IMG/VR virus record: IMGVR_UViG_3300027721_000038
Span: 1 to 37,053 of that record
Length of the DNA stretch: 37,053 bases
Source of the DNA: a virus
Strand: one strand, 5' to 3'
Shown here: piece by piece, positions 1-7,118 of the stretch
Position numbering within the stretch: position 1 is the first letter of the stretch
Layout of the letters: every line of letters begins with the position of its first letter
The notes under the pieces: model-generated
What the model was told of the DNA's origin: nothing
Databases searched by the model: none
Seen by the model: only the letters and a program-made list of their open reading frames with translations
Translations under genes and position numbers: made by a program

Positions 1-335
1 TTCCGATCTTCGAGCTTCGCGCGCTCCGCTAGCTCTTGCCCGGAGGACATTTCAAAGTAGACGATCGCGCCGGTGGTGTACGACGCGAAGCTGATGAGGA
101 AGTAATTCCAATATGACTCCACATCGAACAGCAGCTTGTCCCGGCGCAGGCGTGCTTCCGCGAGCTCGGGGTCGCTCATCACATGCACGTTGAAGCGCAG
201 CGCGTCTTCCAAGCCGGGCAGGTAGTCCGAGCGTAACCACACGGGTTCCGGTGGCGTGCGCTTGGGTGCAGCCTCCTTGACCGCTTTGACGATTGGTTCG
301 TCGCGCCACCACAAGCCTAGAGCGTCTGCTCTCAC
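1..335 (-). CDS. Family A DNA polymerase, N-terminal part (gene runs off the left edge)
   Basis: The first 111 codons of a leftward gene are visible. It starts at GTG (335-333), overlapping the TGA of the clamp gene, with an AGGA ribosome-binding site upstream. Around residues 72-80 it reads LLFDVESYW, which fits the DxE motif I of a 3'-5' proofreading exonuclease of the DNA polymerase I class. Before it is a short Pro-rich linker (KRTPPEPVW). Phage Pol I-like enzymes have exonuclease then palm/fingers domains, and the latter would lie outside the window. Being next to a clamp-like gene supports a replicative role. The product call is inferred from one motif plus context; another DEDD-type exonuclease is possible. 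Confidence 0.6.
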   Translation of the reverse strand, partial: MRADALGLWWRDEPIVKAVKEAAPKRTPPEPVWLRSDYLPGLEDALRFNVHVMSDPELAEARLRRDKLLFDVESYWNYFLISFASYTTGAIVYFEMSSGQELAERAKLEDR

Positions 336-1315
336 ATCCGCATTCCTACAAGCGCACCACGCAAGCGCTCCCCGTAGAACACGCTTGGGGCAGGGTACGT
401 GCTGAAGTCGATGTGCGTTGCGACGTTGCGCAGTAGCATGAGCATTTCGATATTATAGATGCCTTCACACTCGAGGCCTGGTATCTCGAAGCGTGCGCCT
501 TCATCCTCTTTTTCGCCGGGTGCAGTGCGTAGCGTACCACTTCCAATAAACACGCGCCCTGCCTTGTCTACGAACCGCTTCAGCTTTTCCAGCCCGTCGA
601 ATATGCGCTTGTCGATCGCGGTAGCGTTGTCGCTGTTGGCAAACAGCTTGCCGATGTCCGGCCACTCCAGACCGAGAAGCTGGCTGCGAATCCAGCGCTT
701 GTCGGTGTAGTGGAACGTCACCGAGTTTTCGGTGACTTGTGCATGCGTCGGAGGCTCGTTGATGCGCAGCATCTCCGCAACCGCTGCGCGAGGGATGTTA
801 ATCTCGACTGGCATGGTTGCTTCGGTCCAGTATTCGACCGCGACAACGTTGTTCGTTGCGAACACGCTTTGACCGCGCATCAGCACACCGTTGCACCACT
901 GGCGCGAAGCGTCGTCGCCGATGAACGGCTGCACCACTTTCAGCGCACGGAGCACAGTCTCCCCGTCGAAGTCCACACGCTCACCCTCGGGTTGTACGTG
1001 CGGGGTTTCCTCGGCAATGCAGTCGACAAACGCTTTGAACTGACCGCAAGCAATGCGCAAGCGACCTGCTGGCGTCATTGCGAGTTGGATGGGGTAGTCG
1101 TGCCCGTTCTCGTCGGTGTCCGTGCATTGCGCGATCGCGTTGACCAGTGCGGCGGCCTTGGGTTTGCAGTCAATGTTGAAAGCAATCGGCGCGCACAGGG
1201 CGAGCGAACCGTTGTACGCTCGCACAGCACCGTCCTCGATAACGAAGTGCGTCATTGCAGGCATGAAGTCTTTCTTGGCGACTGCACCCTGTACGAACCG
1301 CAATTCCTTCAGCAT
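332..1315 (-). CDS. DNA polymerase sliding clamp-like (beta/DnaN-like) processivity factor
   Basis: 327 aa from ATG 1315, forming TAATG with the dpdA stop; an in-frame upstream extension into dpdA was rejected. The protein resembles the beta clamp: repeated alpha/beta domains, a central segment (NGVLMRGQSVFATNNVVAVE) like the clamp word for masking-domain strands, and a C-terminus GALVGMRM matching the ...MPMRL ending of DnaN. Beta clamps are about 370 aa with three domains, so this one is slightly short. It would tether the adjacent Pol I-like polymerase to DNA. Overlapping start and stop codons on both sides indicate translational coupling with dpdA upstream and the polymerase downstream. 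The family call is by pattern, not alignment. Confidence 0.65.
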   Translation of the reverse strand: MLKELRFVQGAVAKKDFMPAMTHFVIEDGAVRAYNGSLALCAPIAFNIDCKPKAAALVNAIAQCTDTDENGHDYPIQLAMTPAGRLRIACGQFKAFVDCIAEETPHVQPEGERVDFDGETVLRALKVVQPFIGDDASRQWCNGVLMRGQSVFATNNVVAVEYWTEATMPVEINIPRAAVAEMLRINEPPTHAQVTENSVTFHYTDKRWIRSQLLGLEWPDIGKLFANSDNATAIDKRIFDGLEKLKRFVDKAGRVFIGSGTLRTAPGEKEDEGARFEIPGLECEGIYNIEMLMLLRNVATHIDFSTYPAPSVFYGERLRGALVGMRM

Positions 1316-2250
1316 TAGAAAAGCTCCTGCACGCGCGCACGAAAGACTTCGCTGTGCGATGCGTTGATCATTGTGTTTATCACGCCGAATGCCCACAGGT
1401 TGTAAGCTGCCCGGGCCTCGTAGACAGTGCTCAGCCGTTCATACGTGAAGCCTTGCTTCTCAAGCATGCGGAACAGGTATTCAGTCTCGAGCGGCGTCAG
1501 TGTGGTTATGTGCTGTCCGGCGTCGTGCCTGCTTGGGCTTGAGCTCGACACCTTGATGGGTCCGTGCTCTGGTGTCATGACGCTACCGAACGCAGCAGCT
1601 TGAATCCACGACGACGAGTCGCACGAATACCACGGGTAAGCTTCCATGAGCGGCACGGACGTCATACCGAACCCGTGTACCTTGACGCGCGCACGACCGC
1701 TGCCGTCCGTTAGATACTTCTCCCATATACGGTCGAGCCACACTTCCAGCTGAGCAGCGCTTGTGCCGACCATGCCACCGAGTGTGATGTAGTCGTAGTT
1801 CGCGACGTAGTATTCGAGCGCAGCTTCGGGTTCACCCTTGTGGAAGCAAGGCAGAGGGCGCACGCCACGCTCCTCCATCTCGAGTTGGTTGCGGTACGTT
1901 CCCTCCGCGGACGCTGCGTTGCCACCGATGCTGTCCAGCACCGACGCCATAAGCGCACCGTCCTCAACGCGCAGGATGTCCATGTTGCGCTTGATATACT
2001 CGCAGTAATCATACACGGTGAGCTTGACGCCCAACGTCCACGCAGAGAACGCGCCGGAGTCCAGAAAGATTTGCGCCTGCTCGCGGCGCATGTCGTCAAC
2101 GTACTTCTGCTTCCCGACGTAGTGCCATGATTCAAGGAGGTGCGGCAACTCGTGGACGATGTTTTTCTCGTGGTCGTTCAGCTTCTCGTAACGGCTACCC
2201 TGCCCTCGCATGTAACCGTTCGAGTAAACCGCAGCGGTGTAGATGTGCAT
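1315..2250 (-). CDS. dpdA: DpdA-type 7-deazaguanine DNA transglycosylase (TGT-like)
   Basis: 311 aa. The start ATG 2250 is chosen because a strong GGGAGG lies 5-10 nt upstream and it clears the folE stop; a longer in-frame start lacks this. DpdA enzymes are tRNA-guanine transglycosylase relatives that exchange guanine in DNA for preQ0 or a derivative. Supporting words are FLDSGAFSAW (D64, the TGT active-site Asp region), VLDSIGG (D106), TLGGMVG (158-162, base-binding glycine loop) and HGFGMT...YSCDSSSW (192-215, with D211 in the position of the nucleophilic Asp). It sits directly after folE/queD/queC/queE, the expected precursor pathway, and is the committed step of DNA modification. A non-DNA TGT role is unlikely in this context. 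Confidence 0.85.
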   Translation of the reverse strand: MHIYTAAVYSNGYMRGQGSRYEKLNDHEKNIVHELPHLLESWHYVGKQKYVDDMRREQAQIFLDSGAFSAWTLGVKLTVYDYCEYIKRNMDILRVEDGALMASVLDSIGGNAASAEGTYRNQLEMEERGVRPLPCFHKGEPEAALEYYVANYDYITLGGMVGTSAAQLEVWLDRIWEKYLTDGSGRARVKVHGFGMTSVPLMEAYPWYSCDSSSWIQAAAFGSVMTPEHGPIKVSSSSPSRHDAGQHITTLTPLETEYLFRMLEKQGFTYERLSTVYEARAAYNLWAFGVINTMINASHSEVFRARVQELF

Positions 2251-2272
2251 CAGCGGCCTCCCTGCTGCTAGT

Positions 2273-3169
2273 TTACACCAAGCGCAGGAACTCCGCACGA
2301 GCACTTGCGTCCGTCTTAATGACGCCGCGGACCGCTGTGGTTATCGTGTGGTGCCCCTGTTGGCACACGCCACGCGACTCCATGCACAGGTGACGCGCCT
2401 TCATGATGACACCGACACCGAGCGGGTTCAGGTGCTCATGCAGCGCGTCTGCGATCTGGTCCGTCATGCGCTCCTGCACTTGCAAGCGACGTGCGAACAC
2501 GTCCGCAAGGCGCGAGAGCTTGCTGAGCCCGACAATCTTACCGTTCGGGATGTAGCTGATGGTGACCGTGCCGAAAATGGGTGCGAGGTGGTGCTCGCAG
2601 TGCGAGTAGACCGGGATGTCCTTCACGGTGATCATCTGGTCGTGCTTCTCCGCACCGTCCTCGAATACCTTGAGGATGGTAGCAGGGTCGACGCTGTACC
2701 CGCTGCACCAATGCTTCCAGGCTTTCGCCACTCGCGTCGGTGTTTCGTGCAAGCCACCGCGCGTCGGATCTTCGCCGACAAACTGGAGGAGCCTGACCAC
2801 ATTGTCCTCGAAGGAACTGAACTCGTTGCCCTCCCACGGGAACACGATCCAACGCTTGTGGAACTGCCCGGGCTTGCGCTTGTCGAGCAGAGCGTGGAAG
2901 GGTACGTGCGGGTATTCCTTGGTCCACTTCCGTTCGGTGGAGCCGCTGTCAATCAAGTCATCGATGATGACTTGCGCTTGCGCGGGATCGTCCACCATTT
3001 GCAGTTCGCAGTATTGCCCAACCGCAAGCGCTGCGGAGATGCCACCGCGCGGCACACCGAAAGCACGGAGTGAGGTGTAACCAGACTCATCCATCTGGTC
3101 CACGAGCTTGTGAGCAAGCGCAAATGCAAGCTCGCTCAGCGTCTGCTGAGTAATGTGTAACTTCGACAC
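2273..3169 (-). CDS. folE: Fusion protein: phosphoribosyltransferase domain + GTP cyclohydrolase I
   Basis: 298 aa, GTG start at 3169 with GAGGTGA upstream, 3 nt after queD. Residues 1-115 look like a type I phosphoribosyltransferase: FGVPRGGISAALAVG (37-51), then the PRPP-binding loop VIIDDLIDSGST (67-78). Residues 119-298 are GTP cyclohydrolase I: GEDPTRGGLHETPTRVAKAW, zinc ligands C191, H194 (SHCEHHL) and C262 (ARHLCMESRGV), and GLSKLSRLAD. FolE converts GTP to dihydroneopterin triphosphate, the first step to preQ0. Bacterial FolE is about 220 aa, so the N-terminal domain is an addition. That domain could salvage the guanine released by DpdA to GMP, feeding GTP back to FolE; this is inference. 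No frameshift lies between the domains. Confidence 0.88.
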   Translation of the reverse strand: MSKLHITQQTLSELAFALAHKLVDQMDESGYTSLRAFGVPRGGISAALAVGQYCELQMVDDPAQAQVIIDDLIDSGSTERKWTKEYPHVPFHALLDKRKPGQFHKRWIVFPWEGNEFSSFEDNVVRLLQFVGEDPTRGGLHETPTRVAKAWKHWCSGYSVDPATILKVFEDGAEKHDQMITVKDIPVYSHCEHHLAPIFGTVTISYIPNGKIVGLSKLSRLADVFARRLQVQERMTDQIADALHEHLNPLGVGVIMKARHLCMESRGVCQQGHHTITTAVRGVIKTDASARAEFLRLV

Positions 3170-3172
3170 GGG

Positions 3173-3607
3173 TCACCTCGAGTACGATGCGGAGCACTTG
3201 CGCGTCTCTTCGATCACGCAAGAAATAAGACGGATGCCTGTACCTTGGAGTTGACCCGGGCCAACGACGTTGACCAGATACTCCGCCATGTTTTCGGCAG
3301 TGGGGTTGAACGGTACGCCGACAACACCCGCTGCGTCAATTTTCATGAGCCCGTGGAGCATAGGGTCATGCATCCAGATGAGCATCTTGTGGTCCCACTC
3401 GTGCTCGACCCACATGCAGAGCAGTTCCTTGATCGCAGTGAAATCGATAACGCGACCGATGTTGTCGAGCGCGTTACTGCCCGGGACCGCTTCGCATACG
3501 AAGTGGATGCGGTAGTTATGTCCGTGCAGGTGAGCACACTTGCTCTCGTGACCGTGGACACGGTGACCGCAGCTGATGTCGTGATACCGTTGTGCGCGGT
3601 GAGCCAT
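3173..3607 (-). CDS. queD: 6-carboxy-tetrahydropterin synthase (QueD)
   Basis: 144 aa, ATG 3607 in a TAATG overlap with the queC stop. QueD turns dihydroneopterin triphosphate into 6-carboxytetrahydropterin, the second step of 7-deazaguanine synthesis. Zinc-binding His residues are visible at H15 (CGHRV) and in LHGHNY (H28, H30), the catalytic Cys is C24 (SKCAH), the EWDHKM segment supplies the catalytic His, NPTAEN is the usual substrate-side word, and VIEETRKCSASY near the C-terminus holds the pterin-binding Glu. The length is normal for the family (about 120-145 aa). It lies between queC and folE in one operon, so the pathway assignment is firm. Confidence 0.93.
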   Translation of the reverse strand: MAHRAQRYHDISCGHRVHGHESKCAHLHGHNYRIHFVCEAVPGSNALDNIGRVIDFTAIKELLCMWVEHEWDHKMLIWMHDPMLHGLMKIDAAGVVGVPFNPTAENMAEYLVNVVGPGQLQGTGIRLISCVIEETRKCSASYSR

Positions 3608-4359
3608 TACACGGCGCTCCGGACTTTGTCGTAATTCTTGGTCTTGGGCAGGCCCATGAGCCCTTCACTCACCGCACGTATAACAAGCGGGTCTGGCTCG
3701 CCAGCATCCAAGAAGCCTTGCGCGCGGAGCACGTTTGCGTGATTCTTGTCGGTCGGCGGATACTTGCCGTCATAGCTCGTGTGGCTGTACGCCAGCGCCT
3801 CCCAACAGCCCGGAAGGGTTTTGGCCAGCTTCACCGTGTCCGCCTTGCTCTTGTACATGAGCGGGGCGCGGAGGTGCAGCTCGTAGTTCCCGAGCGACAG
3901 GGTGAATGCTTCCTCTATCGCACGCCGGTATTCCTCGGTGCAATCCGGATAATTCGCATTGTCTTCCTGACAGATACCTGTTACGAGGTCGTGGCATTCA
4001 AGCGCGACCGCACGGTTGGCAGCAATGGTGAAGAACAACGTATTGCGCATCGGCACGAACGTGAGCTCGACACGGTTGCCGATAACCTTGTCCATCTGCT
4101 GGAACGTGTCGTATCGCTCGAGGTCGTTGCTGCTCGTCAGCGGGGACGTGCTGCGCAGGCAGTCCGGGACACGAACAACCTCGTGAGTCAGCACGCCTGC
4201 CATCGCAGCGACTTTACGCGCGGCGTCCAACTCTAGCACATGACGCTGACCATAGTCAAACGTAATGGCGTGCAGGTTGGGAGTCAGGTTGTGCTTAGCC
4301 CAGAACAAGCACGTTGTCGAGTCCTGTCCGCCTGACAGAACCACTAGAGCTTTTTTCAT
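3607..4359 (-). CDS. queC: 7-cyano-7-deazaguanine synthase-like (QueC), zinc-site cysteines missing
   Basis: 250 aa, ATG 4359 overlapping the queE stop (TAATG); an upstream in-frame extension inside queE was rejected. QueC uses ATP and ammonia to convert 7-carboxy-7-deazaguanine first to the amide (ADG) and then to the nitrile preQ0. The PP-loop motif SGGQDST (9-15), TFDYGQRH (33-40) and NTLFF (106-110) are intact. The C-terminal zinc motif that normally reads T-C-Y-E-G ... C-G-x-C-x-x-C is replaced by HTSYDGKYPPTDKNHAN (193-209), with no cysteines; R212 and the RAQGF end of the motif remain. This is unlike canonical QueC and may change stability or product. Otherwise the length and context are normal. 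Confidence 0.88.
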   Translation of the reverse strand: MKKALVVLSGGQDSTTCLFWAKHNLTPNLHAITFDYGQRHVLELDAARKVAAMAGVLTHEVVRVPDCLRSTSPLTSSNDLERYDTFQQMDKVIGNRVELTFVPMRNTLFFTIAANRAVALECHDLVTGICQEDNANYPDCTEEYRRAIEEAFTLSLGNYELHLRAPLMYKSKADTVKLAKTLPGCWEALAYSHTSYDGKYPPTDKNHANVLRAQGFLDAGEPDPLVIRAVSEGLMGLPKTKNYDKVRSAV

Positions 4360-5081
4360 TACAGCACCCCGAGAAGCTTGTGAAGTTGGATTTGAAGAAT
4401 GTATCCGTGCTCCATACACGAATCCATGCATGCGCGCAAGTGCCTTGCATTGTCTTCCACGTTCTGCTCGTCCATCGGTTGCAGGTACACGGGACGACGA
4501 AAAGCAACGGGCGGACGCGCTACACGAGGCGCCGCACTGTGGTCAAGAGCCAGCACGGGCAACCCGTCGCGCGGGTCTACGCTGTCCGCGCTCATGACGT
4601 ACTTGTAACAGCACGCGGCGTCTATGGTCGCGGGGTGGACTGCCCCGGTCTTGGGGCTACATACCACAAACGCACCCCGACGGCTCGAAGTATTCGTGTG
4701 GATGTACTGCATCGCGTTGATGGGCGGGGGAAGCGTGCCGTTCGTCTCAATCTGGACATAGTACGCTTCAGCGCACAGAGCACCGATTAGCGCGCCGATG
4801 TCCTGCCGGAAGGGTTCGCCCCCGGTTATGACCACAAGTCCCGGTACACGGTTCGACGCGAGCTTTACGAGGTTGACAACGTGCTCCACTGTGCAGTCGG
4901 TTCGACCGGACGTGTAGTCGGTGTCACAGGCCGGGCATTGCAGGTTGCACCCGGCAAGACGGATAAATACAGCGGGGGTTCCGCAGAACGGGCCTTCGCC
5001 CTGAATGGTGTCAAATACTGAGTAGACGGAGAGGTGCGATTGGTGTACACGCTTCTCCGGTGCTTGCTGATTCAGCTGCAT
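4359..5081 (-). CDS. queE: 7-carboxy-7-deazaguanine synthase (QueE), radical SAM
   Basis: 240 aa, ATG 5081 with AGGGAG 5 nt upstream. QueE is a radical SAM enzyme that contracts 6-carboxytetrahydropterin to 7-carboxy-7-deazaguanine. The CX3CX2C cluster motif is CNLQCPAC (C45, C49, C52), preceded by the family word FDTIQGEGPFCGTPAVFIRL (23-42) and followed by the SAM-binding ITGGEP (85-90) and YVQIETNGT. It is first in the modification operon and lies 21 nt downstream of a strong terminator for the preceding gene, with no separate promoter visible, so its expression may depend on terminator read-through or antitermination. Confidence 0.93.
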   Translation of the reverse strand: MQLNQQAPEKRVHQSHLSVYSVFDTIQGEGPFCGTPAVFIRLAGCNLQCPACDTDYTSGRTDCTVEHVVNLVKLASNRVPGLVVITGGEPFRQDIGALIGALCAEAYYVQIETNGTLPPPINAMQYIHTNTSSRRGAFVVCSPKTGAVHPATIDAACCYKYVMSADSVDPRDGLPVLALDHSAAPRVARPPVAFRRPVYLQPMDEQNVEDNARHLRACMDSCMEHGYILQIQLHKLLGVL

Positions 5082-5101
5082 CTAGACTCCCTGCATCGAA
5101 G

Positions 5102-5130
5102 AAAAACAGGGGGCGCCGAAGCGCCCCCTG
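5102..5130 (-). terminator. Rho-independent terminator between the Ala/Lys-rich gene and queE
   Basis: Perfect 10-bp stem (5107-5116 with 5121-5130), tetraloop cgaa (UUCG on the minus strand), then a run of five U on the minus strand (5106-5102). It ends the transcript of the gene at 5159-5593 just before the queE ribosome-binding site. Confidence 0.9.
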
Positions 5131-5158
5131 TACTGCCGCGCATTGTAGCGCGAAGCGC

Positions 5159-5593
5159 TTACGCTGCGCTCGCGGTTGCCGGCTTCTCCGAACGGCCCGT
5201 GACGCCGTTGAACTTCCGCCACTTGGCGTACTGCGTCCGCACGGTCGCTTCCGCCATGCCCGGGGCGCGCTTGATCGCGTCACCGATGACGGCAGGGGCG
5301 CCCGTCTCGCGGCTCAGGGCATCGAAGATGTCCCAGGCGTTGCCGGTCGTGGTGCCAGCCTTCGGGCGCGTCACGCCGTTCTGGGACGGCTGCTTCGCGC
5401 TTTCCTTCGCAGCTTCCTTGGCGGCCTTCGCGTCAGCCTTGGCCTGGACCTTCGCGTCGGCCTTCGCCTTGCGCTCCGCGTCCTTGGCTTCCTTCGCGGC
5501 AGCCTTCTCGGCAGCCTTCGCAGCCGCAGCCGCAGCCTTCGCGGCAGCTTTCTCTTCCGCCGTCGGTTCGGCGGCCTTGGTCTCTTCGGTCAT
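5159..5593 (-). CDS. Ala/Lys-rich protein with shared C-terminal (putative DNA-binding) domain, paralog 1
   Basis: 144 aa, ATG 5593 with GAGGAG-type RBS. Residues 10-68 are a low-complexity Ala/Lys/Glu helix (KAAAKAAAAAAKAAEKAAAK and similar), like histone H1 or TolA tails. Residues about 72-134 (NGVTRPKAG ... TVRTQYAKWRKFNGV) recur in the proteins at 6487-6969 and, more diverged, 5684-6415. The pattern of a short helix, then T-x-x-T-QY-x-KWR-x-FNGV, looks like a helix-turn-helix, but I do not recognise a named family. The basic tail suggests nucleic-acid binding or DNA compaction. It has its own promoter (5652-5680) and terminator (5102-5130), suggesting independent strong expression. Confidence 0.75.
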   Translation of the reverse strand: MTEETKAAEPTAEEKAAAKAAAAAAKAAEKAAAKEAKDAERKAKADAKVQAKADAKAAKEAAKESAKQPSQNGVTRPKAGTTTGNAWDIFDALSRETGAPAVIGDAIKRAPGMAEATVRTQYAKWRKFNGVTGRSEKPATASAA

Positions 5594-5651
5594 TTCGTCT
5601 CTCCTCGGTTAAAAAATCTGGATCACTAACCCATCATTCGGGCTCTGGAGC

Positions 5652-5680
5652 ATACTAGCCTGTCCTCTGCGTGTCCGCAA
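5652..5680 (-). promoter_or_regulatory. Leftward sigma70-type promoter
   Basis: On the minus strand TTGCGG (5680-5675), 17-nt spacer, TAGTAT (5657-5652). It lies 59 nt upstream of the 5159-5593 start codon and overlaps nothing coding. Confidence 0.65.
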
Positions 5681-5683
5681 TCC

Positions 5684-6415
5684 CTAGGACAAACTATTTG
5701 CCTTGCGCCACGCTGCACCCTGCACGCTCACCGTGTTGGGGTTCCATCCGTGCTGTACCGCGAGCTCTTTAATCCGGGCTCGGGACGGTGCGGCACCGTT
5801 GTTGATTGTTCGCTCCGCGTCGAGGGTTGCCCAGATTTGCTGGCATACCCCACTTTTCGGACGTGCTGCTGTCGCTGCCCTGCGCGGTGCGTGCGCTGCG
5901 CTGCGCTTGGGTGCGGCTTCGGTAGCGGCTGCGGCGGCTGCGTGCTGTTGCCCACGCTGTAGCGAGCGCGCAGTGTGCTTCTGCACCGTTGCCGCAACCT
6001 CGGCAGCAGTGGGGGCAGGTAGCGGGTCGCTGAACAGCGTCACCTCCTGCCACTTGGGAACGGACGACCCGGCAACGTACGAGTATCCAGGCTTCCCGTC
6101 GGCGCTCTTGCGCTCGAGCCACTCCGCTTGTGCTTCCGCTTCAGCGGGGTCCGCAGCGCTGACCGGGAACCGTTCAGTGAGGTCCGCCAGCACCATGCGC
6201 AGCGAGTGGCTGATTGCGGGGACGTGGTCCGCGTGCGTGGCGTGCTTGTACAGCAGCGCGAGCTCTTGGTCCGTGAAGTCCTTGAACAGCCCTGGATCAT
6301 CCGTCAGACCGAGCGTGGTCTGCTTGTGCGCGATGAAGTCCAAGTTCGCAACACACCGATAGTCGGCATGCTTGTGAAGGAACTGCATCTTGTCCATGTC
6401 GATTGAAATGTACAT
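5684..6415 (-). CDS. Unknown protein with shared C-terminal domain, paralog 2
   Basis: 243 aa, ATG 6415; the RBS is weak and a start at residue 7 is possible. The N-terminal ~120 residues (FKDFTDQELALLYKHAT...) resemble a small helical domain I cannot name. Residues 150-182 are Ala/Arg-rich low complexity. Residues about 186-240 (RPKSGVCQQIWATLDAE ... WNPNTVSVQGAAWRKAN) match the C-terminal domain of the neighbours at 5159-5593 and 6487-6969. The gene lies between these two paralogs, downstream of a GC-rich hairpin at 6457-6480. The three-gene cluster suggests duplication followed by N-terminal divergence. Confidence 0.75.
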   Translation of the reverse strand: MYISIDMDKMQFLHKHADYRCVANLDFIAHKQTTLGLTDDPGLFKDFTDQELALLYKHATHADHVPAISHSLRMVLADLTERFPVSAADPAEAEAQAEWLERKSADGKPGYSYVAGSSVPKWQEVTLFSDPLPAPTAAEVAATVQKHTARSLQRGQQHAAAAAATEAAPKRSAAHAPRRAATAARPKSGVCQQIWATLDAERTINNGAAPSRARIKELAVQHGWNPNTVSVQGAAWRKANSLS

Positions 6416-6456
6416 GGCGGAACTTTAGCCCATGGTTCGTTTAGAAGCAAGAGGGA

Positions 6457-6480
6457 GGGGAGGGTATTTCTACCCTCCCC
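6457..6480 (-). terminator. Terminator-like hairpin
   Basis: Perfect 10-bp stem (6457-6466 / 6471-6480) with a 4-nt loop right after the stop of the 6487-6969 gene. The minus-strand sequence that follows is pyrimidine-rich (TCCCTCTTGCTTC) rather than a true U-run, so termination may be partial. Confidence 0.55.
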
Positions 6481-6486
6481 GGCAGG

Positions 6487-6969
6487 TCACTCCGCACCTT
6501 CCTCGTCGGCTTCCGGGGCGGCGACGACCACACCGTTGAACTGCTTCCAGCGCTGATACTGCGTGTAAGCCGTGTTCCGCTGCCAGCTGTTGGCGCGCAT
6601 GAGGTCGCGGACCACTTCGAACGTCGGGACCGACTTGCTGCTGACCCGGACCGCATCGAGCGCGTCCCAGATTTCGCGGCAGATCGAACCGAGCGACGGC
6701 TTGGTGACGCCGTTCTGCTTGGGGCGACCCTTTTCGATCTTGAGCGACTTCTGCACCACCACTTCGCCGGCCGTCTTGGCGCGGATGCTGTGGGTCGGCT
6801 TCGGCTGCGGGGCCGGTGCGGGCTCCGACTTGACTGCGGGGGTCTGCACCACTTCGAGGGCGGCCAGCGCAGCGCGCATGCCGTCGTTGTTGAGGTTGCC
6901 GTACTTGACGCCAGCGGCCTTGCAGGCAGCGCGGAGTTCGACCTTACCCATTTCGTTGAAGTTCGTCAT
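6487..6969 (-). CDS. SAP/HeH-like protein with shared C-terminal domain, paralog 3
   Basis: 160 aa, ATG 6969 with AGGAG upstream; longer in-frame starts were rejected. Residues 7-38 (MGKVELRAACKAAGV...NNDGMRAALAAL) have the helix-extended loop-helix pattern of SAP/HeH DNA-binding domains. A Pro/Ala linker follows (about 45-62), then KRP-type basic residues, then the C-terminal domain (QNGVTKPSLGSICREIWDAL ... TAYTQYQRWKQFNGV) shared with the two downstream genes, and an acidic tail (EADEEGAE). Together these point to a DNA-binding or chromatin-like phage protein. The promoter is at 7025-7053. The function is inferred only. Confidence 0.75.
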   Translation of the reverse strand: MTNFNEMGKVELRAACKAAGVKYGNLNNDGMRAALAALEVVQTPAVKSEPAPAPQPKPTHSIRAKTAGEVVVQKSLKIEKGRPKQNGVTKPSLGSICREIWDALDAVRVSSKSVPTFEVVRDLMRANSWQRNTAYTQYQRWKQFNGVVVAAPEADEEGAE

Positions 6970-7024
6970 GTTCCTAATCTCCTGTTTCTGCGTTGGTGGA
7001 CCGCAATGCGCTGTCCATGTGTGA

Positions 7025-7053
7025 ATACTAGACGCCTCCCGATCCTGCGTCAA
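7025..7053 (-). promoter_or_regulatory. Leftward sigma70-type promoter with A/T-rich upstream element
   Basis: Minus strand TTGACG (7053-7048), 17-nt spacer, TAGTAT (7030-7025). An A-rich stretch (AAAATAGTTGAAAAAGG) directly upstream resembles an UP element. It drives the 6487-6969 gene. Confidence 0.75.
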
Positions 7054-7118
7054 CACCTTTTTCAACTATTTTAGGCGGATTGAGCTAAGTGGCTGATTTT
7101 ATTCAGATTATAGTTGGT

